Below, piece after piece: positions 35,878 to 44,934 of a DNA stretch of 64,000 nucleotides. This stretch comes from an uncultured Bacteroides sp. (GTDB taxonomy: Bacteria; Bacteroidota; Bacteroidia; Bacteroidales; Bacteroidaceae), in the NCBI GenBank assembly GCA_900556625.1, contig USPQ01000001.1, positions 48,729 to 112,728 on the forward strand. Reading direction: 5' to 3'. The notes under the pieces are model-generated. The model was not told the origin of the DNA. It worked only from the letters and a program-made list of their open reading frames with translations, and did not search any database. Every line of letters starts with the position of its first letter. The first letter of the stretch is position 1. The translations under genes and the position numbers were made by a program.

Positions 35878-36819
35878 TTATTCAGTTATTTCTACTACGT
35901 CATACATCTTAAATTCACTCATACAAAAGCCACTCTTATATGATCCATAGATACTCTTTGTCATAGTAGCTATAAATTTCACATAAGTAAAAGCAACGGA
36001 AGCCTTACATTCTTTTGAAATAAATTCCCCAGATGCTTGATCCGGTAACCCGTCTACTGTTGTAAGCGTGGTCACTTTCTGCCACTCATCTGTTTCTGTC
36101 GCTCTTACATAGCACTCTAATTCTGTAATGACACGGTTATTAGTTGTTGAAGTTGAATTTTTATAATAGAATTTCAAATAGGTCTGCGGTTTCGCGCATG
36201 TCACATAGATATTCCACACATCTTCAGTCCCTGCACTTCCCCAAGGATAAATGATAGTATTATCTTTTCCATCCGTCAAAATACCCTTTGATTGATAATC
36301 AGCCGGTGAACATTTTGTCTTTTCAGTTCCATTCGATTCAAGTACCAAAACTGCAATAGCTGAAGGTTCCAGATTCATCACGGTTGATTCAAGAACAGGT
36401 ATGGCCGGCTCGCTTGGCTCGTCAGGAGTTTCCACCTTGTCTTCTGCTGTTCCTTTCACCGTTTGTATAGTCCCCGGTGTAAAGGTTTGGCTGAAAGGTT
36501 GCAGGGTGAAAGTGTATTCCCCATACTTGCTCCCGGTATTTTCGATACGGTAGGAACTTTCATAACCGCTTACCGTTTTCATAACATCCTTTCCCACCAC
36601 CGGGTCGTGGTAACGGATTTCCACGTAACGGTTACGATTCTCTTCCGTATCTTCCACATAATGCCAGTTCAAGGTAATGGTACCCTGATTTGTTGTGAAT
36701 GCCAAATCACTAATTTCATTTGCAGGAAGGGTCTGTCTTTCTTCATCATTACAACCTGCCAAAAGCAGACCCGTATATATCATATATAGCAAAGCTATCT
36801 TAAATTTCTTCATATCCAT
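35878..36819 (-). CDS. Candidate surface glycan-binding lipoprotein (FN3-like plus discoidin-like)
   Basis: The 313-residue product has a lipobox followed by acidic residues (GCNDEERQ), which resembles the surface-export signal of Bacteroidota lipoproteins. An N-terminal FN3-like domain (LAFTTNQGTITLNWHYVED, residues about 38-120) is joined by a proline/glutamate linker (DKVETPDEPSEPAIP) to a C-terminal beta-sandwich of about 165 residues with a discoidin-like look. Genes at this position, directly after susD, usually encode SusE/F-like or SGBP-B proteins that bind the target glycan. The function is inferred from position and signal. Confidence 0.78.
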   Translation of the reverse strand: MDMKKFKIALLYMIYTGLLLAGCNDEERQTLPANEISDLAFTTNQGTITLNWHYVEDTEENRNRYVEIRYHDPVVGKDVMKTVSGYESSYRIENTGSKYGEYTFTLQPFSQTFTPGTIQTVKGTAEDKVETPDEPSEPAIPVLESTVMNLEPSAIAVLVLESNGTEKTKCSPADYQSKGILTDGKDNTIIYPWGSAGTEDVWNIYVTCAKPQTYLKFYYKNSTSTTNNRVITELECYVRATETDEWQKVTTLTTVDGLPDQASGEFISKECKASVAFTYVKFIATMTKSIYGSYKSGFCMSEFKMYDVVEITE

Positions 36820-36832
36820 TCGTTTTTAAACA

Positions 36833-38716
36833 TTAATCATTATATCCCGGATTCTGCACCATTTTGTCATTCATGTTGACTTCCTCAATCGGAATAGGAA
36901 GCAGATAGTGTGCGGAAATAAAACGACGCTGCACATCCACTGTCATGGGTTGGGCAAACCTTTCCAGTTCTTTTTCTTTCACGGACAGCCCCATGGGCTG
37001 TTCACCCAAAGATTCGGCTATACCCCAACGTCGTAAATCCCAGAAATTGTGGTTCTCCAGATAAAGTTCTATTTGTCGTTCTCTGTGGACTATTTCTCGC
37101 AATTTCGCTTGGTCAAGCGAAGCCACCCCCTTCCAGGAGTCTTCTACCTTGGGAATACCGGCACGCTCACGCACCTTATTCAAATAAATCTTTCCTTCAT
37201 CCAACAAGTTCGCTTCGATACAAGCTTCCGCATAACCTAAATATATCTCCCCCAGGCGAATAATCGGCCATGGATACTGCATCACATCAATTCCCTTGTC
37301 CGATACGTTTGTGCTTGGATGAGTTCCCTTCTTGTTCAAGTAGCCGGTTTTTGTTCCATACTTTCCATCAGTGTTTATACCCATATTCTGCTCTTTACAA
37401 AACTGTACATATTGTTTGTAGGCATTCACCTTATATTCTGGAGAGAACGAATTCTTTTCACCCGTAGTATTCTGTCCTTTTACCTCATAATAGCCCTCGT
37501 GGAAAGCTACCCATGCATAAAAACGCGGTTCTCGATTAAGGTTCATTTGGAGTGTCCGCTTATTTTGTCGGCCGTATGTCCAATCAGCTGGAGTACTCAC
37601 CAACTCATACATATCCAGTTCTCGGAATGCCGGATCTTCATCAATAGGCAAACCATTTTTAGTGTAAAAACGTTCAATCTGCCGTAAAGTAATGGCCAAT
37701 CCTCCAAAAGAAATACTTCCCCAACGAGGTACCGACTTCGCCTGCAAATTCCACCGGTCTTCTTTAGCACAATAGGCCCAAATCACTTCTTCAGTATTCT
37801 CTTTGTCTACAAAGGTAAAACGCAGATTGCGCAGTGTCTTGTCGGCCGGTTCCGGTGCGGAGCTCATCAATCCGACACCTTCAGCCTTGTACAGTTCGTA
37901 CACACCTTTCACCAGTTGCAGTACTTCCTGATAGGCTTCCACAGCCTTGTTCCATTTCTGAGCATCGTAGGCAGTACTGATGAGCTGCGTGCCGTCCGGA
38001 TTACGGAACGAGGAATACATTCCTCGAAACTTCTCGCCTCCGTTAAACTGGGGGGAAGCCGCATAGAGCAGTAACCGTGCGCGCAGTGCCATAGCTACTA
38101 CTTTGGTAGCACGTCCGTAATCATCCCCCTCACGGGTGAGTGGCAACCTTCCAGCTGCCGATTTGAACTGTTCGGCTACCCAGTCCACACATTCGTCATA
38201 CGGGCGCCTGCCAAGTAGATTTTCGTCATTTAAATCTACCAACTGCTTCACTAACACTACCGGTCCATACAAGCGCATCAGATAATAGTGGTGATAGGCG
38301 ATTAGAAAATCCGCCTCGGCAATATATTCGTCCATCTGTTGGCGAGTCATGCCGGGCACAGTCTCTATGTTCTGCTTCAACATGTAACATTGACGTATTC
38401 CTTTGTATAGGTCGTTCCAGTAATTAATAATCGGATTACTCGGTGTATAGGTTCCTTTTGCAAAGTTGGCAAACTTCTCATGTTCCCATGCTGTCACTAC
38501 ATCATCTCCTGTCAGCAAGTCTATGGATTCACTGGTAGCGCTCGGTGATTTCATATATGCATAGCAAGAATACAGGTATCTCTCCGCCGCCGCTAAATTC
38601 TTGAAGGCATCCGCCTCCGTGGCATTCTCATCGGGTACAATATCCAGATAGTTGCAGGAATAACAACTTACTACCAACACAAGCACTAGAACTATCTTAT
38701 TTATCACTTGTTTCAT
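36833..38716 (-). CDS. SusD/RagB-family glycan-binding outer-membrane lipoprotein
   Basis: The 627-residue lipoprotein begins with a signal ending SCYSCNYLDIVPDE, the typical SusD start, followed by the TPR-containing N-terminal half (AFKNLAAAERYLYSCYAYM; AEADFLIAYHHYYLMRLYGPV). The C-terminal half has the family's late motifs, including IRLGEIYLGYAEACIEANL and IVHRERQIELYLENHNFWDLRRWG. SusD proteins form the lid on a SusC transporter and bind the oligosaccharide. The gene lies 12 bases after susC. The target glycan cannot be read from the sequence. Confidence 0.97.
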   Translation of the reverse strand: MKQVINKIVLVLVLVVSCYSCNYLDIVPDENATEADAFKNLAAAERYLYSCYAYMKSPSATSESIDLLTGDDVVTAWEHEKFANFAKGTYTPSNPIINYWNDLYKGIRQCYMLKQNIETVPGMTRQQMDEYIAEADFLIAYHHYYLMRLYGPVVLVKQLVDLNDENLLGRRPYDECVDWVAEQFKSAAGRLPLTREGDDYGRATKVVAMALRARLLLYAASPQFNGGEKFRGMYSSFRNPDGTQLISTAYDAQKWNKAVEAYQEVLQLVKGVYELYKAEGVGLMSSAPEPADKTLRNLRFTFVDKENTEEVIWAYCAKEDRWNLQAKSVPRWGSISFGGLAITLRQIERFYTKNGLPIDEDPAFRELDMYELVSTPADWTYGRQNKRTLQMNLNREPRFYAWVAFHEGYYEVKGQNTTGEKNSFSPEYKVNAYKQYVQFCKEQNMGINTDGKYGTKTGYLNKKGTHPSTNVSDKGIDVMQYPWPIIRLGEIYLGYAEACIEANLLDEGKIYLNKVRERAGIPKVEDSWKGVASLDQAKLREIVHRERQIELYLENHNFWDLRRWGIAESLGEQPMGLSVKEKELERFAQPMTVDVQRRFISAHYLLPIPIEEVNMNDKMVQNPGYND

Positions 38717-38728
38717 AATTTATCATTT

Positions 38729-41700
38729 TTAGCGTTTACCATTTATTGTCATCTGAAAACCAATATTGAAAACCCTTTGCGTAGGATATTTCAATCCATT
38801 TCCTCCGCCCTGTTCCGGATCCCACAAGTCGAATTTGGAAAAAGTCAGCAAATTGGAACCACGCAGATAGAAACGCATGGACTTATATGTGTAGCCTAAT
38901 TCCATGTTCTTTAGTTTCAGAAAATCACCGTCGCGCATCCAATAAAGAGATGTCTGCGAGTTGTTTTTGTTCTCAATGGCGGTAAGACGCGGATAGGTGG
39001 CATGAATATTCTGGTTGTCCGGGCTCCAATGGTTTTCTGCTATGAATGTTTGCAAATTTCTCACAAACCCCTCGCCAAACGGCTGCAAATTGCTCATAAA
39101 CAGAGATGTTTTCGCTACTCCTTGAAAGAAGAAAGAAAAGTCCCATCCTTTCCACCGGAAAGAAGGACCGAACCCGTATACAATCTCCGGTGTAGTGGGA
39201 TCACCTAAAGGTACCCGATCATTTTGATCAATCACCCCGTCATACTTCCCATAACGGTTGGGCACATTTACATACTTGATATCACCGGGACCTACAAAGC
39301 CGCCTACCAGCTGTCCAGGACTATTGTCAATCTCTGTTTGATCGACAAACAAGTGGTCGGATAGATATCCCCATTGTTGGCTCACGCTGTATCCTACCTT
39401 CGACAGATTGGGATAATCACCGTAACTTTCATTGTATTTCCGGATTTCATTGTGAGCATACGTAAATGTCCCCTTAAAAGTCATGCTAAAATCCCGGTTA
39501 AACTGGTGTCCGAAGTCGAGTGACAGGTCGAATCCCTGATTACGCACTTCCGCATTATTAGCATAAAACTTTGTTCCATATACTCCCGAATAATACGGAA
39601 TGTTCTCGATGGTTTGGAAAATATTACTACGGTCTTCACGAAAGATGTCAAACGTCAGGTTAATATTTTTCCAAAAGGTCATATCAAACCCTAAGTTATA
39701 CTTCTTGCCTACTTCCCAAGTCAGATCGGTGTTGGCAAAGCGTTTGTAAACCGGACCTTTTAACTCGATTTCCTGATTCTTTCCCGTAGTGAAACTGTCA
39801 CTTCCCTTTAAATCCACGTCCGATAGGTAAAGAAAACGGCTGTTGCTTACCTGATCATTACCTACAAGACCGTAAGAAGCCCTGATTTTCAAACGCGGGA
39901 TGTATTTTCGCAAAGGTTCGAAAAATGCTTCCTCACTGATGTTGTATCCGATGGCAAACGAGGGGAATAGACCGAAACGGTGATTCTTCGCAAAGTTTTC
40001 CGAACCGTTATAACCCAAGTTGATCTCCGCCATATATCGGTTGTCGAACATATAAGAGGCACGGGCAGCCAATCCCTGACGACGTTTCGGAAGGGCCTTC
40101 AGTAAATCTTTTCCCGGATTGTGATCCATATATTCGTCTTGATTGTAAATCAACAATCCGCTTACGTCGTGTTTGCCGAAAGCACGGTTATACTCTAACA
40201 TAGCTTGAAAATAAATCTGACGGTGTCCCGTATTCGAACTGGAAGTGGCAAGAACGGGATTCACTTCTTCACCTACACGACTCAACGTGAAATCATAAGT
40301 TCCGTCTTCATAGCCCGTATAGTTTTCCAATGTAAAGGTATTATACGGGGCTGTGCGATTCTGTGTGGAAGTGGAAAGACTTTTGAAAGAGGCCAGTGCC
40401 TTGAACTTTAATCCCGGAGTGATGAACTTCAAATCCTGGTCGAAAGTAAATGAGGCGGTTACAGTGCTCTGAAACAAGTCGGAATAGCCTTTCACCAATT
40501 CCGCCACCGGATTGCTGGCTCCTGTGGCCCCCCACTTCACGTAGGTGGTCTCTCCGTCGGTCGGAAAATATACCGGAGCAACCACCGGATTGGTGTTTAT
40601 CACGTGATTATATAAGCTCGATGTAGAGCTAGAGGGCGAACTTTTGTCCACTAACATCACGTTCAGACGCAAAGACAATCGCGAAGTTTCGCCTAATTTG
40701 GCGTTAATATTGTTTTGAAACGAATAACGCATGCGATTGATATTGTTACTAAATGAAAAGAACTCCTTGGAACGGTTTCTCAACATACCTTCCTCGTGGA
40801 CGACCGAAACGCTGGAGAAATAATCCACTTTCCGTCCACCTCCACGAATATTAAAATTCACTGACTGACTGAACGCCTGGTCTTTGAAAATCTCATCATA
40901 CCAGTTGACATTCGGGAAAATATAAGGGTTCAGTCCCTTACGGGTACCTTCAATCTTTTCTGTAGGGTAGGGAATCTGTCCCGAAGGATGGTTGTTTACC
41001 GCTTCGTTAAACAGTTCCATATATGAAACACCGTCCACAAAATCGGGAATATTGGTTGGTGCAGACATACTTCCTTCTACACGGAAGTTGATTATCGGTT
41101 TGTCAAGACTTGCACCTGACTTTGTGGTAACAATCATAACACCGTTGGCTCCACGCATACCATACATGGCTGTAGCGGTAGCATCTTTCAGAATAGAGAA
41201 TCCTTCAATCACCTCTGGGTCAATGGCGTTCAAGTCAGCGGCGGTAGCTTCCACTCCGTCAATAACAATCAAAGGGTCTGTACTAGCACTTCCCAATGTG
41301 GAAACTCCGCGAATCCAGAAATTCGCTCCATCGGCTCCCGGCTCCCCTGTACGCTGCATGGCAATGACACCAGCCAAACGGCCCGCAAAAGAAGTGGAAA
41401 GATTAGATGATGGCACTTCCAAATCAGACGGACGGATGGTCTGCACCGACCCCACCACGCTGACTTTTTTCTGCCCCGTTCCGAAAGCGGTGACCACCAC
41501 TTCTTCCAATACCCCGGTATCTTCCTGCAACACCACTACTACCTGATTTCGTCCGCCCACTTTTACCTGCTGCGCTTTGTAGCCGATGTAAGAGATTTCC
41601 AATGTGGCATCTGCCGGTACAGAGAGTGAATACAATCCGTCAATGTTCGTGGTCGTACCGGTGGAGGTACCTACCACAGTCACGGTAGCACCGATAAGCG

Positions 41701-42133
41701 GTTCTCCCCCTTGGTCTTTGACCAATCCCTGAATGGTCTTTTTGTGTTCGCTTCCGGTAGGAGAAGATGTTTTCTTTTCTTCTCCTGCCTTCAGCAAAAT
41801 CTGCCGGTCTCTAATCTCCCAGACCACAGAGGTACCCTGAAACATCTTTTCCAATACTTGCACAATGGTGTTATTGGTAGCTTTTACCGTGACACGGCGT
41901 TTGTCATCCACCTTGTCCTCGGTATAGAGAAATACATATTCGCTTTGTTTTTCAATATGCTTTATCACAGTACGCACTGAGACGTCCGTCAAAGTGAAAG
42001 TGAAGAGTTTCTGGCGGTTATAATCTGACAAGTCAGCCGCCTTAGCCTGTAAAAAGAATAAAAATAAGCAAAATAAGAATAAAGCTTTACATAGATGGGG
42101 ACTATGAAAGCAATTCAAACTAAATGTTTTCAT
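38729..42133 (-). CDS. SusC-family TonB-dependent transporter with N-terminal STN signalling domain
   Basis: The 1134-residue protein has a signal peptide ending LQAKAAD and an STN domain at about residues 40-95 (FTLTDVSVRTVIKHIEKQSEYVFLY). A carboxypeptidase-regulatory-like domain covers about 132-205 (GEPLIGATVTVVGTSTGTTTNIDG). Next come the TonB-box/plug entrance (LEEVVVTAFGTGQKK), the plug, and a 22-strand-type barrel ending in FQMTINGKR. The STN domain relays substrate occupancy to the FecR anti-sigma factor, which fits the upstream fecR and sigma genes. Its 168-base leader region carries a predicted antisense RNA. Confidence 0.97.
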   Translation of the reverse strand: MKTFSLNCFHSPHLCKALFLFCLFLFFLQAKAADLSDYNRQKLFTFTLTDVSVRTVIKHIEKQSEYVFLYTEDKVDDKRRVTVKATNNTIVQVLEKMFQGTSVVWEIRDRQILLKAGEEKKTSSPTGSEHKKTIQGLVKDQGGEPLIGATVTVVGTSTGTTTNIDGLYSLSVPADATLEISYIGYKAQQVKVGGRNQVVVVLQEDTGVLEEVVVTAFGTGQKKVSVVGSVQTIRPSDLEVPSSNLSTSFAGRLAGVIAMQRTGEPGADGANFWIRGVSTLGSASTDPLIVIDGVEATAADLNAIDPEVIEGFSILKDATATAMYGMRGANGVMIVTTKSGASLDKPIINFRVEGSMSAPTNIPDFVDGVSYMELFNEAVNNHPSGQIPYPTEKIEGTRKGLNPYIFPNVNWYDEIFKDQAFSQSVNFNIRGGGRKVDYFSSVSVVHEEGMLRNRSKEFFSFSNNINRMRYSFQNNINAKLGETSRLSLRLNVMLVDKSSPSSSTSSLYNHVINTNPVVAPVYFPTDGETTYVKWGATGASNPVAELVKGYSDLFQSTVTASFTFDQDLKFITPGLKFKALASFKSLSTSTQNRTAPYNTFTLENYTGYEDGTYDFTLSRVGEEVNPVLATSSSNTGHRQIYFQAMLEYNRAFGKHDVSGLLIYNQDEYMDHNPGKDLLKALPKRRQGLAARASYMFDNRYMAEINLGYNGSENFAKNHRFGLFPSFAIGYNISEEAFFEPLRKYIPRLKIRASYGLVGNDQVSNSRFLYLSDVDLKGSDSFTTGKNQEIELKGPVYKRFANTDLTWEVGKKYNLGFDMTFWKNINLTFDIFREDRSNIFQTIENIPYYSGVYGTKFYANNAEVRNQGFDLSLDFGHQFNRDFSMTFKGTFTYAHNEIRKYNESYGDYPNLSKVGYSVSQQWGYLSDHLFVDQTEIDNSPGQLVGGFVGPGDIKYVNVPNRYGKYDGVIDQNDRVPLGDPTTPEIVYGFGPSFRWKGWDFSFFFQGVAKTSLFMSNLQPFGEGFVRNLQTFIAENHWSPDNQNIHATYPRLTAIENKNNSQTSLYWMRDGDFLKLKNMELGYTYKSMRFYLRGSNLLTFSKFDLWDPEQGGGNGLKYPTQRVFNIGFQMTINGKR

Positions 42134-42140
42134 AACTTTG
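42133..42140 (+). promoter_or_regulatory. -7 element for a predicted antisense RNA
   Basis: TAACTTTG on the plus strand matches TAnnTTTG and points opposite to susC, starting at the susC start codon. No -33 TTG was found at the expected distance. Confidence 0.5.
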
Positions 42141-42146
42141 TTTTTA

Positions 42147-42232
42147 GAATGGTTAAACTAAGGTCAAAACATTGGTTTTAGCACAAGCAAGAAGGTCCGG
42201 ATAGTATTGCCGTATTTATCCGGCCTTTTTTT
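42147..42232 (+). ncRNA. Predicted cis-antisense small RNA over the susC leader
   Basis: A promoter-like TAACTTTG at 42133-42140 and a plus-strand terminator at 42192-42232 bracket about 86 bases. No plus-strand gene exists here, since both flanking genes run on the minus strand. The RNA would be complementary to the 5' leader of the susC mRNA. This is the position and size reported for the DonS-type antisense RNAs that repress PULs in B. fragilis. Location and architecture are seen in the sequence. Expression and repression are inferred. Confidence 0.55.
42192..42232 (+). terminator. Plus-strand terminator inside the fecR-susC gap
   Basis: CCGGATA at 42197-42203 pairs with TATCCGG at 42217-42223. 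The stem extends by four pairs around one bulged T, and seven T residues follow at 42226-42232. The T-tract is on the plus strand only, so it cannot serve fecR or susC, which are read from the minus strand. Confidence 0.7.
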
Positions 42233-42301
42233 CCCTCAACAGGAAGTGTTCGTCTGTCTTTTCATGTTACCATAAGTTTTAATTTTAAGTTTATAAGTTC
42301 C

Positions 42302-43360
42302 TTATTTCTCGGTGACGCAATAGCCCTCGCTGGTCTTCACTACATTAATCGGAGCGATGACGGAAATGCGGTCGAGCACTTCGTCCAACGGGCAGTTCAA
42401 GTCAAGCATGCCGCGGATGGTGAGAGCCTGTGAACCGACATCAATGACGATGCTCTCGCCGTAGTATCTCGAAAGACGGTCAAACACGCGTTGTATAGGC
42501 TCTCCCTCCAACACCAATAGGCCTTCTGTCCAAGCACTGTACTTCCATGCCTCTACCTGCTTCTTCCCGATCAGGCCTCCGTCAGAAAGGTTGACCTGTT
42601 GGTCGGGGAGCAGTTCTACAATCTGTTTCCGGCTGTCGGTAAGTTTCACCGCCCCACGCATCAGGGTGACTTCGGCATAAGCGTCCTCGCGGTAGGCGTT
42701 GACATTGAAAGCCGTGCCCAATACCTCTATTTCAAACCTGTCGGTCTTTACGATAAAAGGTGCACTTTTGTCAGGATGCACATCAATGAAGATTTCCCCG
42801 TTGACGTATATTTCACGTTGTCCTTTACGGAACACACGCGGATACACCACTTTCGTGCCGGAATTGACGAAAAGGCTGGAACCATCAGCCAGCACCATAT
42901 GCATATGTCGGCCTTTCGGCACCACCAGCTGTGCATACTCTCCGGCATCGGCACGGGAGTCTGGCACTTCTACCCGCTTCTCGTTTACGAGGATACGCCC
43001 CGACTGGGAATTAACCACCTTAGCCGATTCCCCCACTGTTATCGTCTCCTTTCCCGAAAGAATCAGCTGTATCTCGTTGTGGTTATCCGTCTGCTCCATG
43101 AGCCGATCAGCTACTTTCACAATGTCCACTGTATGGTCTCCTTTCCAATAGAAAAGCACACCTGAAAATAATAATCCCATAAATACAGCGGCTGCGGATA
43201 CAGTGCTCCAACGGTGAATCCGCCTTTCTATCTGTTTTCTCCGTATGCCTTTTTCAATCTGTCTCCAAAGAGCATCGCGCTCTTCCGGTATGGGAAGTTC
43301 TTCCTGTGCCTTGAAGTAACCCACCAGTTTGAAAAATGTATGTCTCCACTCAACTTTCAT
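42302..43360 (-). CDS. FecR-type anti-sigma factor of the PUL
   Basis: The 352-residue protein has a cytoplasmic N-terminus (about 85 residues), one membrane segment (VSAAAVFMGLLFSGVLFYW), a FecR domain around residues 145-245 (VVPKGRHMHMVLADGSSLFVNSGTKVVYP) and a DUF4974-like C-terminal domain (LEGEPIQRVFDRLSRYYGESIVID). It should hold the ECF sigma factor inactive until the STN domain of the SusC partner signals substrate. Unusually, a separate lipoprotein gene lies between the sigma gene and this one. Confidence 0.95.
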   Translation of the reverse strand: MKVEWRHTFFKLVGYFKAQEELPIPEERDALWRQIEKGIRRKQIERRIHRWSTVSAAAVFMGLLFSGVLFYWKGDHTVDIVKVADRLMEQTDNHNEIQLILSGKETITVGESAKVVNSQSGRILVNEKRVEVPDSRADAGEYAQLVVPKGRHMHMVLADGSSLFVNSGTKVVYPRVFRKGQREIYVNGEIFIDVHPDKSAPFIVKTDRFEIEVLGTAFNVNAYREDAYAEVTLMRGAVKLTDSRKQIVELLPDQQVNLSDGGLIGKKQVEAWKYSAWTEGLLVLEGEPIQRVFDRLSRYYGESIVIDVGSQALTIRGMLDLNCPLDEVLDRISVIAPINVVKTSEGYCVTEK

Positions 43361-43401
43361 ATATTTGCAAGTTTATTTATTATTAGAACCGGGAATACGG
43401 G

Positions 43402-43418
43402 AAAACCTACTCATTCTT
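43402..43418 (-). repeat. Leader motif copy 1 (upstream of fecR)
   Basis: The minus strand reads AAGAATGAGTAGGTTTT, 42 bases before the fecR start codon. The same 17-base word, with one difference, recurs at 44883-44899 before the SGNH-like gene. Confidence 0.65.
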
Positions 43419-43490
43419 TTTGTGTCTTTATCGTTAAAATAGATTAATACTACATTCTTTTAAACCCGCATAAGCATTGGAGGAGTAGCT

Positions 43491-44810
43491 TTAAAAGCCA
43501 CCGTTTTGCTCAATAAAGTCCTTTATCTGCGTGTAGGCATCCGCCATCCCTTTCTTGGTGGGACGCTGTCTGTAGCCTGCTTCGTCCACGTATTCTATAT
43601 TTTCCAACACAATGTTTGGCACGTCATAATGTTCACACGCAGCCTCAATACCGCTCACATATTCTTCAGGAAGGCCGTCGGCCGTAATATGGTAAATTTT
43701 GGCAGTGGCGTAATTCTTCGTCACGTAGTCCAATACCTCACAGAAAGCCGGCAGGAAATTCACACGTGTTTCGGGCGACCAATCAGCATAAGTCACCTCG
43801 CCAAGTGGTGCTTTAGAGACTGCCCAATAGTCTTCCAGTCCCCCCTCTATAAAAATAATATCCGGATTCTCACCCAAATTCTTCATGCGGACAAGGTAAG
43901 AACGGTAAGAAATACCCTCTGCATTCAATTTGTTACCAGAATCCCATCCTTTGCTGCTCACCGTACCGCCTGACCAGGATTCGTTGCGCTCCAAAGCCAG
44001 TCCGTAGTCATTAATCAGTTTCCACCACCAGGTGTCTTCCACAGCCTGCACATCGTTTTTTTCCTTAGTGTCCGGATACCAAGCAGTGTTGCCGGCCGGT
44101 AGATAACCCTTAAATGTACAGTATGCGCCGCCCAGAATGGAGACTTTCAGCGGTGCTTTGGCCGAAGACGAGACTTCCACTCCATCAGCCAGCTTGAAGA
44201 CATAAACGTCTCCGGAGGGTGTCACGGGTGTTTCGAGATCGAACGCCGACACGCGCCCAGTTTCTTTCTTATCCATTATCTTCTTCCATGTGGATCCGTT
44301 ATCTACGGATAAGTAATAGGCATCATGGGTGAAATATCCTTGCCGCCGTAAGTTTTCACCCACCGTCACTTGTGGTATGGTGCCGGAAACGCCTTCGGAT
44401 GTGGCTATAAGACTAACCTGCAACGGATTACCATCCGCATCACTCAATACCGTGCCATTCAGAGTCCAATACAGCCCCGTGTCGCTGCCTGTTCCCTGCT
44501 GAAGACCTATCAGCGGAGTTTCTACATCTACTTTCTCCATGCGACGGATGACGACAGGTTTTTGTTTCTTGAATTTCACAGTGTCGGTCGTGCCCTCCGC
44601 GTTATGGGAAACCGAGGTGATGTAATCTCCCGGCACCACAATGGCTTTCATGGCCTCAATGTCCATAGTCATCTGTTCCTCCCAAGCCTTCATTTGAATA
44701 ATCCGCTCCTGCTTTTGCTGCTCTTCCATCGTAGCGCTGTTTTCCTCGTTGTCATTGCATGCCGCAAAAGACAGCAGGCATGCCAATAAAAAAATAACTT
44801 TCTGTTTCAT
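43491..44810 (-). CDS. Lipoprotein with DUF4988-like N-terminus and SGNH-hydrolase-like C-terminus
   Basis: The 439-residue lipoprotein (lipobox SFAACN followed by DNEENS, an acidic surface-export-like signal) has a short coiled coil (residues about 28-60). A DUF4988-like segment follows with YITSVSHNAEGTTDTVKFK. From about residue 215 a SGNH-like hydrolase region is suggested by SILGGAYCTFKGYLPAG, NIVL-type strands, DIIFIEGGLEDYW and the late NEYV-like end. The canonical GDS serine is not evident, so activity is doubtful. The location between sigma and anti-sigma genes is odd for an effector protein. Function is unknown. Confidence 0.7.
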   Translation of the reverse strand: MKQKVIFLLACLLSFAACNDNEENSATMEEQQKQERIIQMKAWEEQMTMDIEAMKAIVVPGDYITSVSHNAEGTTDTVKFKKQKPVVIRRMEKVDVETPLIGLQQGTGSDTGLYWTLNGTVLSDADGNPLQVSLIATSEGVSGTIPQVTVGENLRRQGYFTHDAYYLSVDNGSTWKKIMDKKETGRVSAFDLETPVTPSGDVYVFKLADGVEVSSSAKAPLKVSILGGAYCTFKGYLPAGNTAWYPDTKEKNDVQAVEDTWWWKLINDYGLALERNESWSGGTVSSKGWDSGNKLNAEGISYRSYLVRMKNLGENPDIIFIEGGLEDYWAVSKAPLGEVTYADWSPETRVNFLPAFCEVLDYVTKNYATAKIYHITADGLPEEYVSGIEAACEHYDVPNIVLENIEYVDEAGYRQRPTKKGMADAYTQIKDFIEQNGGF

Positions 44811-44882
44811 GATATTAATAATTATGAGGTTAAAATATTTCCTGCCACCGCAGGTATTTTATATTATAACCAACGTAGTTGA

Positions 44883-44899
44883 AAAACCTACTCACTCTT
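44883..44899 (-). repeat. Leader motif copy 2 (upstream of the SGNH-like gene)
   Basis: The minus strand reads AAGAGTGAGTAGGTTTT, 73 bases before the start of the SGNH-like lipoprotein gene and 36 bases after the sigma-factor stop. It matches the copy before fecR at 16 of 17 positions. Confidence 0.65.
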
Positions 44900-44934
44900 A
44901 CAGAAGTTTTTTCTAAAGGAGGACACTATGCCCG

